Below are positions 21,378 to 34,700 of a stretch of 64,000 nucleotides of DNA, one piece after another. The notes under the pieces are model-generated. The model saw only the letters and a list, made by a program, of their open reading frames with translations, ran no database searches and was not told the DNA's origin. Each line of letters opens with the position of its first letter. Position 1 is the stretch's first letter. This stretch comes from Crambe crambe (Eukaryota; Porifera; Demospongiae; Poecilosclerida; Crambeidae), in NCBI GenBank assembly GCA_963924555.1, contig OZ004583.1:5675501-5739500 (forward strand). Reading direction: 5' to 3'. The position numbers and the translations under genes are program-made.

Positions 21378-24300
21378 CTAGTTTTTTAAGTATGCAATCT
21401 TTATGAGGAAGCACTCTTGTATTTGATCAGCACAGTCATTGATGAAGACAAGGACATTGGTACTCATAGGATGGGGGGATGGCTGGAACTGGAGGTACAG
21501 TACAGTGGTTTCTTGACTCTGCAACTACATAAAGATTGACTTTATGAATTGGAGTATAAAAATGTGATTTCCCCTGGTAAGTTAGAATATGCATTCCAAT
21601 ATTCTGTCATAATTATATGGTTGAACTATATTATATCTATACAGCAACTAGCTATTACTAGGACAATGTGCAACATTAATTTTGACAGCGAGCGAGCAAG
21701 CAAGTTAGTGCTACAACTCTTTAGAAGATTTTGCTGTTGAGTTTATATGTAACAAAATACTTCAATAAGCCTAGAGCCTCTACAACAACTACTATAGCAA
21801 TGTGCAGCATTTAACAGTGAGCAAGTGAGCAGCTGATAGGCTCCAGTGCTTGATATTGCTGTCAGAGACAAGAGTCATGTAAGTTGTGGTTCCAACCGGG
21901 AAGCTCCATACATAGAAAGCTGTAAATACTTACCACAAGCACTTAGATTAGTGTAGAAAATAATCTAGCTTGACTACAACAGCGCTACTAATTGTATGGT
22001 ACTGTACGTATGCCTGGGGTATTTTGGAGTGTATATATTTTACAATTTCAATGAGTCATGACCTGAGAGTCAGCTCGCTCGCTGCAAATGAAAGGTAAAA
22101 AACTATCTAGGTTATAAAGTTGGACTAGCTATGTGATAGCTCTGGTCTTATCATGAAAGCTATTGAAGGTTTGTAAAGTTTACAAGCTATTTTTATAATG
22201 TACCTTGGGAACAAAATTTTGATTTCAACACCATTTAAATTTGGAGCATAAGACACATACATGATACTCTCTCCAATAGTCAATAATCTTACTTTTGCTG
22301 TTTTGTTCTTGAACTTCAGTACATCAGGAGAGTCAGTGAAAAAATGGTACTCTTTTATTTTCGGATAAGGATTGGTGAAGGTAATCGTCTATAAACAGAA
22401 GGAAGAAAAAAGAGGGAGGGGAGGGGGGAGGGGCAAAGGAAAAGTGTATAGATGACCACATGGCCATTAGGGTGCAGGAGGGGGATGTGCCCCCTCCTGC
22501 CACACACCCCTCCCACGTGGAGTATGAAAGAAAAATTTACTTCTTTCGGAGGAAATTGTGGACATATGGTAGAGAAAGTCAAGAAGAGTATCAGTTTTGA
22601 CATTGATGATTCTATAATTGGCTTAGCCACTTATTTATTATTTACAAATTTAAGGGGGGAGAGCAAGATTAACTCAAGGGGGGTGTCCTAGATGAACACC
22701 TGGGCTATAGGCCCAAGGCATATAGAGCTCTCTGCTTATTATGTTAACATAATATATACTACACAATATGATGTGCATATTATATCCACCACCGAAAATC
22801 AATGATGTCATGCTGACCTTTTCATTGACATTGTCTCCTATGGGGAGTGAGATTTGGAAAGCCCTGGTTATTTCAGGTTCTTGTATGGCTATGTCCAACA
22901 GCCATAACCCTACAATGTGCCACTTGTCCACATCCACTGCACTGACCAGAACACTGCTGGGATTAGGGGACAGCATTTTTAGGGAGAAGTGAAGTTCATG
23001 TAGAGAGTGAGAATTCAGGAGGAAAGGAGATGGTGTAACTATCTAGAATGAAAAATAAATACGGTATAATTTTCGAGGGATTTATATTTCACGAATTTGC
23101 AAAAGGAGAATACATTCATGAAAATTGCTAATTTTCATCTGCATAATGAGGTAAGGTGCAATCTTCATCTGCATAATGAGGTAGCTAGTCTCATAACATA
23201 CGTGACTGTACCTGTGGAGAGGGTTAGCCTATTATTTATCTAGTTACTCTGACACGATCACCTAACTTGCAAACTAATTTAGCTAGTTGCTAATTTAGCT
23301 ATGGTGCTCCATTCTTCAAGCAAGTTTATATCTCGACCTCAGTGGACCTCTGTCAGAGCTCAATCCCCTAGTTCTGAGATTCTCCTTCACCATGGCTCTC
23401 TCTTTAGCACTTCAAACGATCACTAGTTCGTGTACACTGCAATCTCTGTTGTTTTTGTTCACTGCTGTCTTTTTAGTCAGTTCTCTGCATGGTCATAATG
23501 GGTTTGATTTTGGCATAGACGGCCAAGAAGCATCAGCACTTTCTTCACGGTGTAGAGTTACTGTGTAGTGACTGCGAGCCTGAGCCTGAAACTGAGTCTG
23601 TCTGTTTGCCTTAGTACTGTAGTAGAGCTTGTTTCTATTTAGCTAGCTAGCTAGAGGTAATGGACGTGCTGGATAAGCATCATCGTGCATCATTGTGTGT
23701 GTGCGTGTGAAACGTATCACCATCGCTCATAGTCGCCTCCAGCACTGCGCCTCGGCACTTCAGTGCCGAGGCAAAAAGTAAGGAAACAAGGGTAGGGAAG
23801 AAGGATGGAAATGAGATCAGTCTTTGTTCTGTATATCCAGCCAACAATCCCTACATATATGTGAAGCTACCCAACATATATGTAGGGATTTTTGGCTGGA
23901 TATACAGAACTAAGATTGATCCCATTTCCATCCTTCCAACCTACCCTTGTTTCCTTACTTTTTCAAGCAATGGTCATCCCTACATTTTTTTTTCATAGAA
24001 ATGTTTTTCCTTATGTAAATACTTTCATCAAAGCTAGGAATACTGTGATAGTAGCACCATGCACTAGCTAGAGCTATACATAATAATTATGTATATACTT
24101 TCATCAAGGGAGTACTGTGATAGTAGCAGCTGACTTTATGGTGGGAGTGGTCACCTCTTACTATTAGCTTCATAGAAGATGACTGTCCAACAGTGAGAGA
24201 GTGCCCAATTCTAATAAAACAAGCAGTAAAACTCTAAAAGTGTAGATGAACTACATATACCTCTGTGCTGAATGAATAACGATTCGCCAAACTTCACTTG

Positions 24301-25788
24301 GAGAGAGGAGATGAGCTTGTCTGCATTGTTGATAATTATTGTGGTAGATTCAAGTCACACAATTATATAGAGTTGGCAGTTCAAAGTTATACTAGTGAAA
24401 AAGTGTCCTGGGCATCATCAATATGGGATGTGGAAAAATGTCCTGATTGACCCTCAGCACATGCACAAGAATTACAGTACTCAGTTTGTATGTGTATCTG
24501 TTACATCCACCAAGCTGAAATGCTATATTTGTGGGAAGCTCCAGAGGTAAGAAGAGTTAGAGGCATCTAAAGAGATTGTCAAATCAAGATCAGATCAAGA
24601 TCTGCAAGGCATCAGCCATGGTCCAACGTAGTCTGGAAGAATTTAATTTAAAGAGGGCTGCTTAATTTCTATGTGAGTATAGCTACCGTCTATGGCACCA
24701 AGACACTGTCACGTGGCACAGAGTTCGGCCTTAACAATCTCTAAACGATACTCTCCAGTGTTTAAATTGAGCTGATTTTTGGAAAAGGCTTTATTCCAGA
24801 AAGTAAGGCAAGATTTCCAGCTCCGCTTATACTCTATATAATGCACACTATGGTGCCAACCATTACCTATTCTATCTCATGAGGTTGTGTACACATGAGA
24901 CTACAAGGTGGCTGATCTGCATCTGTGGACTGGTGTAGAGCAACAGCATAAATATGAAATGTCTTTAGTGACAAGTCTACAACATGCTTTATTTATGCAG
25001 CCATTAACTGCTACTGTCTTAGCACCCCTATGTGCTGCTGTACAGTTCTCCAAGCAATGAATTGAATGATGCAATGTGGACTCAAGTAGTACAAACTAGC
25101 TCAATAATAGGGAATATTTTATAGATGTATACTTGATAGCTATAGCTTGCTTCTTGCTCATCAATGATCTGCTTAATATCTGCAAGCTTATAGCATTCTT
25201 AGTGTGCGCTGAGGGTCAGCACTTCAGTGCTTTTCATTATATTAGCATTTCATGGAGTCCACAGTGACTAGTTCTACTGCATATACTCTAAACATACCTA
25301 TAAAAGAACAAATGAAACATCTGAACCGAAGGAGATGCCTTAACCAGGGCTTTGATATAAACAGTTGGTAAGTCATCCTGCAAAAACAAAGCAGCCAAAC
25401 TAAGCCATAGAAAAGGTGAGGAAATAAAAGTGAACTACATGCAGTATTATGATTGTGTTATATAGTATTTACATATACACTAGAGCTTTATATTGAGATT
25501 CCACTGTGTACTGTAGCAACTTACCATGGAGCGTATCTCACATATAACTTCTGGATCACTGGAACACACAAAGATAGGCCCATCCTTATCCCTCACATCC
25601 ACACCACCAGGAATAACACCACAGTCGTGCAGAAAGAGGGGACTTCTAGTGTCAATCTCAATGATTTTTTTCATGTAGGTTCTCTCTGGATGATAAAAGT
25701 GGAAGACATGGTCCACCCTCTCTGGACGAGGCTCCACACTAATATCTATCAATCCAACGAGATCACGATGGGAAGCTTGCAAGTACAC
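21378..25788 (-). CDS. NPHP4: NPHP4 3' exon block (C-terminal ASH/Ig-like domains)
   Basis: Exons in coding order: 25788-25525 ([19 protein letters not shown], later [10 protein letters not shown]), 25377-25298 ([17 protein letters not shown]), 24320-24261 ([14 protein letters not shown]), 24210-24155 ([19 protein letters not shown]), 23042 to about 22816 ([15 protein letters not shown], then [17 protein letters not shown], ending near NVNEK), 22388-22293 ([19 protein letters not shown]) and 21518-21378 ([26 protein letters not shown], stop). Each aligns to the matching vertebrate segment in memory. Phases of 25377, 24320 and 24210 fit exactly. A short exon is missing after 24155: it ends in phase 1, while 23042 starts in frame. 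Reading past 22293 gives a second open frame to 22204, but the splice to 21518 restores the vertebrate-like order. Confidence 0.88.
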
Positions 25789-28700
25789 CTGCAGAGGAAA
25801 TTGTTTCTAATGAATGAAAACAAGACCAAAGTCTAGACTATGAAGTCATAATCTTACAGCTATGATACTTGTATAACTTCATTGCTTTCTTGCTTTAATA
25901 TAATCCCATGGATTATTTTTATTCTCATTACTATAAACTATTGATCTTCAGTATACAATAATTCATGATGGATATATGGCATCCTGGTTCAACACAAAAT
26001 TGCATGCAATAGAATGCACGGAAGGCGACTATGGTGGTACGTTATAGTAGCACACGCAAATAGTTATATGCATGCGCATGACCTTGACCTTACAAGCCAC
26101 ATATGTATGGACGGCTGGGCAAGTTAACGACTGTCTGAGAGCAAACAGTGAACAACCTCAAGATTTTTTGAAGGTCTGAACAGCAAGAGTGAGCCTTAAA
26201 TAGCAAATAACAGAAGCTACAAAGTCGAGTTAAGACTCTGAGTTATGAGAAAGCAGAAAGCTGAAGACCAGGCATGTTATAATAACAGAAAGTAAGCAAG
26301 AAAACCAACATGAAAGCCATAAATAGCGAGACCAGAGGGTACAAAGCTCAAGATCATCTAGCAAAGCCTGCAAGAAAGCCTTAATAGCAAGAACAGAAGC
26401 TACAAAGTCACAAGTAGGCTGAGAAAGCTGAACTATAGCTATCACCACCATAAAGGCTCACTCACTAAAAAAAAACAACTATGAATAACATTAACAAAAC
26501 AAAAAACAAAACAACAAATAATGACAGTGCATGCAAAAAGTAGTCTTCAGTATAACTCCTATAATTATTTATATACCTGCAAAAATAAACCAAATGATAA
26601 TAAGTTTTACTACGTGCCAAGGCATCCAGTCTTTTAAGGGTGGTGTAACATAGCAACCTGTGGTTTGCAAAAATGTTGCTAACAGACCACAAAACCAGTA
26701 GCTTCCTGTAGTGTAAGATGAGCGCGCTAAAATTACTACTAATGCAAGATTTGGCGCGCTAAATGCTAAGAAAGTCAAGTATGACTAAAGGTTCCAGGAA
26801 GAGGAAGCAGCAGGTTGCTGCAGCCATAGCAATGAGAAAGAAAAGATGTAATACCACAAGAGGTAAGATTTATGATGAGATAGTAATCCTGGATAAAATA
26901 ATATTATAGAGTGTATAGCAGCAGTAGAGATGTCTCCATCCCAGTCCGATTGTCCCCCTCCTGCTCTCTCGGAATCTTTAATTCTGCCAGAGTATCCTGC
27001 TCGCTCTTTTTCCGACTGTTGCACTCAAACAGAGTTTTCTGCTCTCTTGGAGTCTTCTCTCTCAGAGTCTTCAGCTCTCTCAGAGTCTTCCACTTCCTCT
27101 CTCACAGAATCTTCAGCTCTCTTGGAGTCTTCTGCTCCCCCTCTCACAGAATGTTCCAATCTCTTGGAGTCTTCTGCTCTCCAAGAGTGTTCAGAGTCTT
27201 CTGATTTCCCGCTATCGGACTGTTCGGCTCTTTCAGAGTCTTTTGATTTCTCTCTCACAGAGTGTTATGGCACTGCTCTCTCTGAGTCTTCTGCTCCCCC
27301 AGAGTCATCTGCTCTCTCAGAGTCTTCTGCTCCCCCAGAGTGTTCCGCTCTCTCGGAGTCTTCAGCTCCCCCAGAATGTTCTGCTCTCTCGGAGTCTTCT
27401 CCACTCACAGACTGTTTGGCTCTTACAGAGTCTTCTGATTCCCCTCTCACAGAGTGTTCTACTCCCCCTCTCAAAGATTGTTTGTCTCTCTCAGAATCTT
27501 CTGCTACCCTTCTCACGGAGTCTCCCACTACTAGTATTGGTTTCCTGGAGTCTTCGACTCCCACGTTAGAAGCACACCCTGGTCCCACATATCCATTTCA
27601 GCGATAGTTTACCACTTTTACGCAAGGTATATCTATATGTTACGATGAAATAGTCATAAATAGATGTCCCTACTGATTAGATGAAGAAAGATGGGGATCC
27701 AAACTTGAGTGGTACTAAGCTGGCATGTCCTTGGAATGGATATAGAAGGTAATATTCCACTATGTTTAGTTAAGTATGTACTTATATGTCTGTCTTGTCC
27801 ATAGGAGCTCATAGGGCCTTGCCACTGACACACGCATCACTGGCCAGCTGTCTTGCAGAACTACCTATTAGATCTACAAATACCCAGAGGAGATTGTGGG
27901 AAAAGCAGAAACGCCTCTTCCAGAGATCAACAGCCCTCATCAGATCCCTGGGTAAACCAGCTGTGACATCCAATCAAGCCAAGAGACTTGATTCTCTTGG
28001 TTTTGCGTATCAAGATTTGGTCCAGCTTTACTCCAACTCCAAGGACAAGGAGGATTTCATTACCACGCTGGGGTCAATAGCAAGCCACTATGAGAAAAGC
28101 TAGCTAAGCTACTTCAGTCTTGAGCACACCATTAGTTTCCATCCGGATCCCACCATCCAGCAGTATCTCCATCCCTTCTACGAAAGGAAAACCAGCTCTT
28201 CTCTGAGCTACTGGCTCTTTCAGAGCCACCACCACCAAACGAAAGATGGATCCCTGCATGCGAGACTTAGATCTAGTATGCATGTGCGCATGATTAGTTG
28301 GGGGCGGGGCTACATGATATTATAGTGCGAATGGGGCCAGATTGTTTAACTCACTTCAACTCTGGAACGAAGTATAGGACTGGGCCCATATGTGGCATGC
28401 AGCCACTATCAGGTTAGGTAATGATAATAACATTGAGTTTTTTTTTTGTGCTGCCCCCCCAATCGTCGTGGCAGGTGAGCCCACATGGGTAAATAGAAAA
28501 GTAAAATGCAAATCAACAAAATCTAAACGTTGTTGTGCTGGAGGCAAGTATAGGAAGCTGTGGAACGAAAATCTGCCATTAATTCCTGGCGGTGGCTGAA
28601 ATGAAGTAACTTTAGTCTTGAGAACTCCCTTTGTAATAGTCCATAATGCTTCATATTTAGTGAGTGTAGTAGCCCTGTAGTACTTCATAGTCGGTCCAAG

Positions 28701-31700
28701 TCTAGAATCTCTGCTGCAAGTAGCTTGCAAGTTAGTTCTTCCTAGCAACCAGTAGTACAATTGCGTGGGCGAAGTGTTACACCACCCTTAAAAGACTAAC
28801 TTGTTACTTACTCTACACCCCCCATATGGGTATGAGACAAGACCTCAAAATATTCATAACTGATCACAGCCTTGTGGTAGACCTTTGATATTACACTGTT
28901 TCTATGGCCCCAATTGCTTCATTTGAGTGATGGATTTCACTAGTACCCGTGACTCATAATTTTGGTACTCTGACTCATAATTTTAAAACCATACCCCCCC
29001 TAGTGAAAATCCATTGCTCAAATGAAGCAATTGGGGCCATAGAAGCAGTTAACCAGTGAGATCTTGTATCATACACATATTTGGGGGTAGAGTAGGTAAA
29101 AATACACCATTGGAAAGCTATCACAGAGAGCTTCTTTTGAGACCAAAATCAAGTTGGTGGGGGTAGCATCATGGAGGTATGGACAAAAATATGCCACCCC
29201 TTCCCCCCATAATGATGCAGGATACAAAAAAGTATTTGCTATCCCACTTCTTTGGTTTGAGTACACCTTATCATCATATTCTTGGCAACACAGACTCAGT
29301 GCTAACCACGATACTACAATTGTTCTAGTAATCATGTACGCATTTCTTTGAATTTACGTAACTGTCATTGTAATGGAAGTACAATGTGATAGAGTAAAAC
29401 CAGAAGTTCAAATTGTAAAAGGTCAGTTGTCATTGTTATACAGCCCATATTAGAACCATGTTTATAGTTAATTCACCAGAATTTAAAAATTAAATTTTAA
29501 GAATAGATCGACTACTACGTAGGTCAGAGCTCATCACTTCCTTGAACATGAAGCACTCAGTATAAAAAGGGCTCAGTTATTTTCACTACAGACTTCAGTG
29601 AAAAAGCCACCATCATGCAACAACTATCGATAGCAGCTATACTTCTGCTTCAAGCAATTCTAATTCAAGGTACGTACATAATAGAGTTCTGGGGATGGCA
29701 AAAATAGCTACTACCGATTTGCATTTCATTTGTTATAGGGCAACATGTATCCAGTGGAGATGGTTCCAATGATTTGAGTCGACAGCGATTCAGATTCATT
29801 CATGGACGTGATGGCCTGCCAGGTAGAGATGGTAGGGATGGACCCGTAGGTCCTCAAGGTCCACCAGGATTCCCTGGCTTCCCTGGACACAAGGGAGAGA
29901 TTGGTCTTCCAGGAGAAAAAGGATCGACTGGAGAGCGCGGCTTGAATGGAGATATGGGGGTACAGGGTCCCACTGGAGCACAAGGGCTACCTGGACCTAA
30001 GGGGAGAGCAGGTTACACAGGAGCCAGAGGAGTGACTGGGCCAAAGGGAACAAAGGGAGAACAAGGGGTGAGAGGTTTTCGAGGAGCTCCTGGTCCTGCA
30101 GTACATGGTGTCGTATACACCAGATGGGGGAAGTCAACATGTCGCTCGGGAGTGAATCGTGTGTATCCTGGCAGGACTGGATCAAGTTATTATGGACATA
30201 GTGGAGGTGGTGCCAACTACATATGTATGCCAAATGACCCAGAATACAGCTCATACATTCCTGGACAAGGAAGGAGTCATGTGTATGGAACAGAATATGA
30301 AGGTCCACCACTTGCACCTGGACGTAACCAACACAATGCTCCATGTGCAGTTTGTGATGTTCCTGACAAGTCAAGAGTGCTCATGATTCCAGCAAAGCTA
30401 ACCTGTCCCAGTGGCTGGACAAGAGAGTACTATGGCTATCTCATGTCTGAACCTAACAATAGTCACCGTACTATGTATACTTGTGTGGACCAGATCATGG
30501 AGTCTGTACCTGGAAGTCAAAACCATATTGTTGGAGGGCATTTTTATCACGTAGAGGCTCATTGTAATGGTGTGGCCTGTCCTCCTTATAACAACTACAA
30601 AGAACTCACTTGTGTGGTGTGCAGCAAATAATTAATTTTGATGTGCACATATGTAGCTATTCGATGATTTAAAAAATCTGATATCAAAGTTACATTATGT
30701 ATAACAGGGAGGACGATCCATAGCTTACATATGTACACATATGCTTATTGCTTTTAGTGAACCTCACTCTCAAGGTACTTATTTGTATGGTGGTACAATT
30801 AGGGTGAGCAAAGTGAGCCCTACACTGTTCTGGAGGAGTTTGAGCGGATATATCATCATCTTCTGCATTGTTTTCCATATCACTGCCTCCCACCAAGCTG
30901 CTTTAATTGTTCATGTCAGTATAAAAGTGTTCTGCTTGGTTTAGGCAGTGATGTAGGGATCATTATCGAAGGTAGCTTTTTGTTGACAGAAACTGTTAAA
31001 GTGCAGGCTAACCCTACATGGCCTTTTTATTTAGCATAATTTTTTTTCCTTTCACTTGTTTATTTACTTTTGTATGACCTTTGAATATTGTTTTCAAGTA
31101 AAAATTAATTAATAGCTGGTTGGCATGTGCGTATGTGCACGTGATAATGACAGACGCGTGTGCATGGCAAATCAAAATGGCTGACATAGTTATAATGAAT
31201 CGATATGAGTGATCATTTTGAAGGGAAACTGGATAACGATGGTAAAAGCACATTGTGTGGTTATAACTGCATAAGTCGATATGAATTTCATTGTCGTATG
31301 TGAAAGGATCATGGAGTTACAGCCTGACAAGAAGATGATGATGATTAACGAATCATAAAAATTTTAGATTTAGGCGGCGGCTGGTGTCGATCGTTGACGC
31401 TGTTCTGGAGGAGTTCGAGTGGTCATATCTTCATCTTCTGCATTGTTTTCCAGATATAAGAAGTTTAGTTGAGCCTGTAGCAAGAATAGAAGAGATACAG
31501 AGAGTCCAGTTTGTATTGTTCTAATGAGAGAAGCCACCCCATTCCGTGCTATCCTACATAGAGAGTGCTACTGCACTCTCTGATATAGGACAGTAAAGGC
31601 AGTATGTACACAATTGAGCAGTAATGTCTCAAACTGACTATCTCTTTTCAGTAAGTGGTGTGGGTCCCACAGCTGAGAGTTTGATTTGATTCCAGGTACC

Positions 31701-34700
31701 TAGAGAGATTTTCTTCAATGATTTACTGTTAACAGATGTGTTGATTATAATCTAGTTTTACAGTTTTTATAGATGTGTTGATTATAATACAGTTGTACTG
31801 TTATTACAAATGTGTTGATTATAATCTAGTTTTATACTGCTATTACAGACTAGCAAGTACACACAGAAACTCTGTGCATGCCTGCACCCACAAAAACTCT
31901 ACACACAAATGTGTGTCTGTCCACTCACTGGCAGTGAGTGGCTTGCAAACTGGGCTTGTAATCAGGAGACCATGAGATCGAGTCCTACCAGTGACATATG
32001 AAGGGTACAAGTTATGCATGTCAAGTAAAGGTCTATTTCTGCAAGATATGCTAGGGCATTATCATGTCAGATTCAGTTGTTCTTGCCGACAGTAATGTGC
32101 AAACTTTAAGGGAAATTTAGTTGTGCGAATATTTTGATTTTGGTCCTTTTCACATGCATTAATTTGTAGTGAGTCTGACTATCCATCTAACACCATGCCA
32201 CCATTGTGCAGAATCAACTTGCTGTAATAACAGTAAACCATGGAAGAAAATCTCAGAATCAACTTGTTGTAATAACAGTAAACCATGAGGGAAAACTACA
32301 GATGATGTGGAAACAACAGAAAGTGCTTCTCACTGCACCTTTGGCTGTTATCTCTAGCATGTGCCTGGGTTCACCTCAGCATCCAGTATGAAAATGATAT
32401 GTTCTATCAAACATGATTTCTGTGAGTTGAACCTCCAATTTCCTTACAACTATTGGGGATGTGACTGGATGGATATAACTCACTGTAGCAGCCAGCCTTC
32501 CTTCTAAGGTGTCCTGAAAAAGAGCTTTAAAAATTTTCTATCTATTTAAGCAACAATGATGTATTTTTAGCTAGTTTTGGAGAGAAAAAAATGGTTGTAG
32601 CTTGCTTCAAGTGTGGATGAGACGTTCAGAAGTTCGATAAACTTCACATGGATGTTGATATCAATACAAAATGGTGAAGAGAGGAACAGATGACAAAATT
32701 AAAAAATATATATATTTTTTACTAGCCCACCACTATCTCTACACGTGATTAATTTTAATCAGTGGGCATGGCTTCCAGTATTGATATCAGTATGATTTGT
32801 GGTTTATTAATGCTTATTTCCTGTATCATAATCGTGGTCATTCATACAAATTTAATCCTGTGCACAAAAATGAGATGACAGATTTTGTGAAAGTTGGCTA
32901 GTAGTGACTAAGTGTGTATACCCCTGTTTATCACTCGGCGATTTGGCAGTGCTAGCACTCGGTTGCTGTCAATATATATATCCTCTGCTCATTAATATAG
33001 CTATAATCATGAACCAAGATATTACTGTATATGTAATTTCCAGCTGCAAGAGAACAACTGCTATCGAACCACAAGGTGTGATTCTGATGTTAAGAATGAA
33101 GAGGTCATTCGAAATAAGAGTAGAAGCCAGAATACGCTTGGTGTTTTGGCTCTTGCATTTCTAATCATTTTGCTGATTTTTGAAATAATTGCGCGTTTTG
33201 CAGTTGCCTTTGTCAAATTACAAACTTAAAGTCTGAAATAACCCATTTACCATCAGTTCCTGCTCTAGAAATGAGAATTTCAATATGGAATGATCAATAT
33301 AAACTCATTGAACGAACACTGAACACTTCAAGTGATACGTTACAAGAACTGAGTCAAAACTATTCCACATGCCAGCTAATAACTAATGCTCTTGAAAAGA
33401 GAATTTCAATATTGAATGATCAATATGAACTCACTGAACGAATGCTAAACACTTTAAGTGATTTGTTAAAAGAGCTGAGTCAAAACTATTCTGAGCTTGA
33501 AAATAATACCATGGCAGCTAATAACGCTCTAGAAAAGAGAATTTCAACATTGAATGAATTCATCAAACAAACACTACATGGTGTCGTATACACCAGATGG
33601 GGGAAGTCAACATGTCGCTCAGGAGTGAATCGTGTGTATGCTGGCAGGACTGGATCAAGTTTTGGGGGACATCGTGGAGGTGGTGCCAACTACATATGTA
33701 TGCCAAATGACCAGTTCATACATTCCTGGAGTGCAAGGAAGGAGTTATGTGTATGGAACAGAACATGAAGGTCCACCACTTGCACCTGGAATGATACAAC
33801 ACAATGGTCCATGTGCAGTTTGCGATGTTCCCAACAAGTCAAGAGTGCTCATGATTCCAGCAAAGCTAACCTGTCCCAGTGGCTGGATAAGAGAGTACTA
33901 TGGCTATCTCATGTCTGAGCATCACAACACTAATCACCGTACTATGTATACTTGTGTGGACCACATCATGGAGTCTATACCTGGAAGTCGAAATGATATC
34001 GATGGAGGGCATTTTTATCACGTAGAAGCTCATTGTAATGGTGTGGCCTGTCCTCCTTATAACAACTACAAAGAACTCACTTGTGTGGTATGCAGCAAAT
34101 AATTAATTTTGATGTGAACTTTATATACACATACGTATGTAGCAATTTATGCTTTAGTGTTTGATGATTAAAAAAATCTGTATATCAAAGTCATTATGTA
34201 TAACAGGGAGGACGATCCATAGCTTACATATGTACATATATGCTTACTGCTTTTTAGCAGTTGCTGACTCTCAGGTCATGACTTGTAAATATATATACCC
34301 TAATAATAGCCCTCCTTGAATAAACACCTGCCTCATATAATCACCGGGAGACTTGGAAGCAACATAAGAACTACACGCCGGTCTCGAATTAATGCCCAGC
34401 AAAGTTTAAAGTTCAATAGGTGCAAACTGTGCATGCATGGCCCAATATGTAGCAGGAGCTAGGCTTATTCTAAGTGGATTGTAGGCTCTTTAAGTGGTTT
34501 GTGGTAACAGCTTCATATGTATGCAGCTGCCTGTCACTTACATTACTCACCAGCAAAATCTAAGAAGTACAAATGAATATCAGCGCTAATAGCCCTATAA
34601 AAATGAAGGGGAAAAAATTTATAAATAAAAAGGCCATGTAGGGTTAGTCTGTACTTTAACAGTTTCTGTGAACAAACATCAAGATTATGCTGCCTTCAAT

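Larger units (their letters stand above)
26628..28797. mobile_element. 2.2 kb inverted-terminal-repeat element carrying a gene
   Basis: A perfect 22-base inverted repeat bounds the region: it starts AGTCTTTTAAGGGTGGTGTA at 26628 and its reverse complement ends at 28797. The two-exon Ser-rich gene and the following basic open frame lie inside. The right 350 bases (about 28440-28797) are related to 53090-53460, where the same CACCCTTAAAAG end occurs, so the family is dispersed. No clear target-site duplication was seen. No transposase motif was recognised in the encoded protein. Confidence 0.55.

Noticed and set aside
22204..22292. In-frame extension of the NPHP4 exon ([17 protein letters not shown]) beyond 22293
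   Set aside because: Its fit to the C-terminal pattern is tempting. The GTAAG donor at 22292 joined to 21518 keeps phase 0 and gives the complete vertebrate-like C-terminus, while the extension ends in a phase that does not fit the last exon. An alternative 3' end remains possible.
25453..25836. Plus-strand open frame of 127 codons
   Set aside because: It is the complement of an NPHP4 exon with strong family similarity on the minus strand.
27265..27588. Minus-strand Ser/Glu/Asp-rich frame
   Set aside because: Mirror of the plus-strand Ser-rich repeat; the repeat unit is a multiple of three, so the complement is open too.
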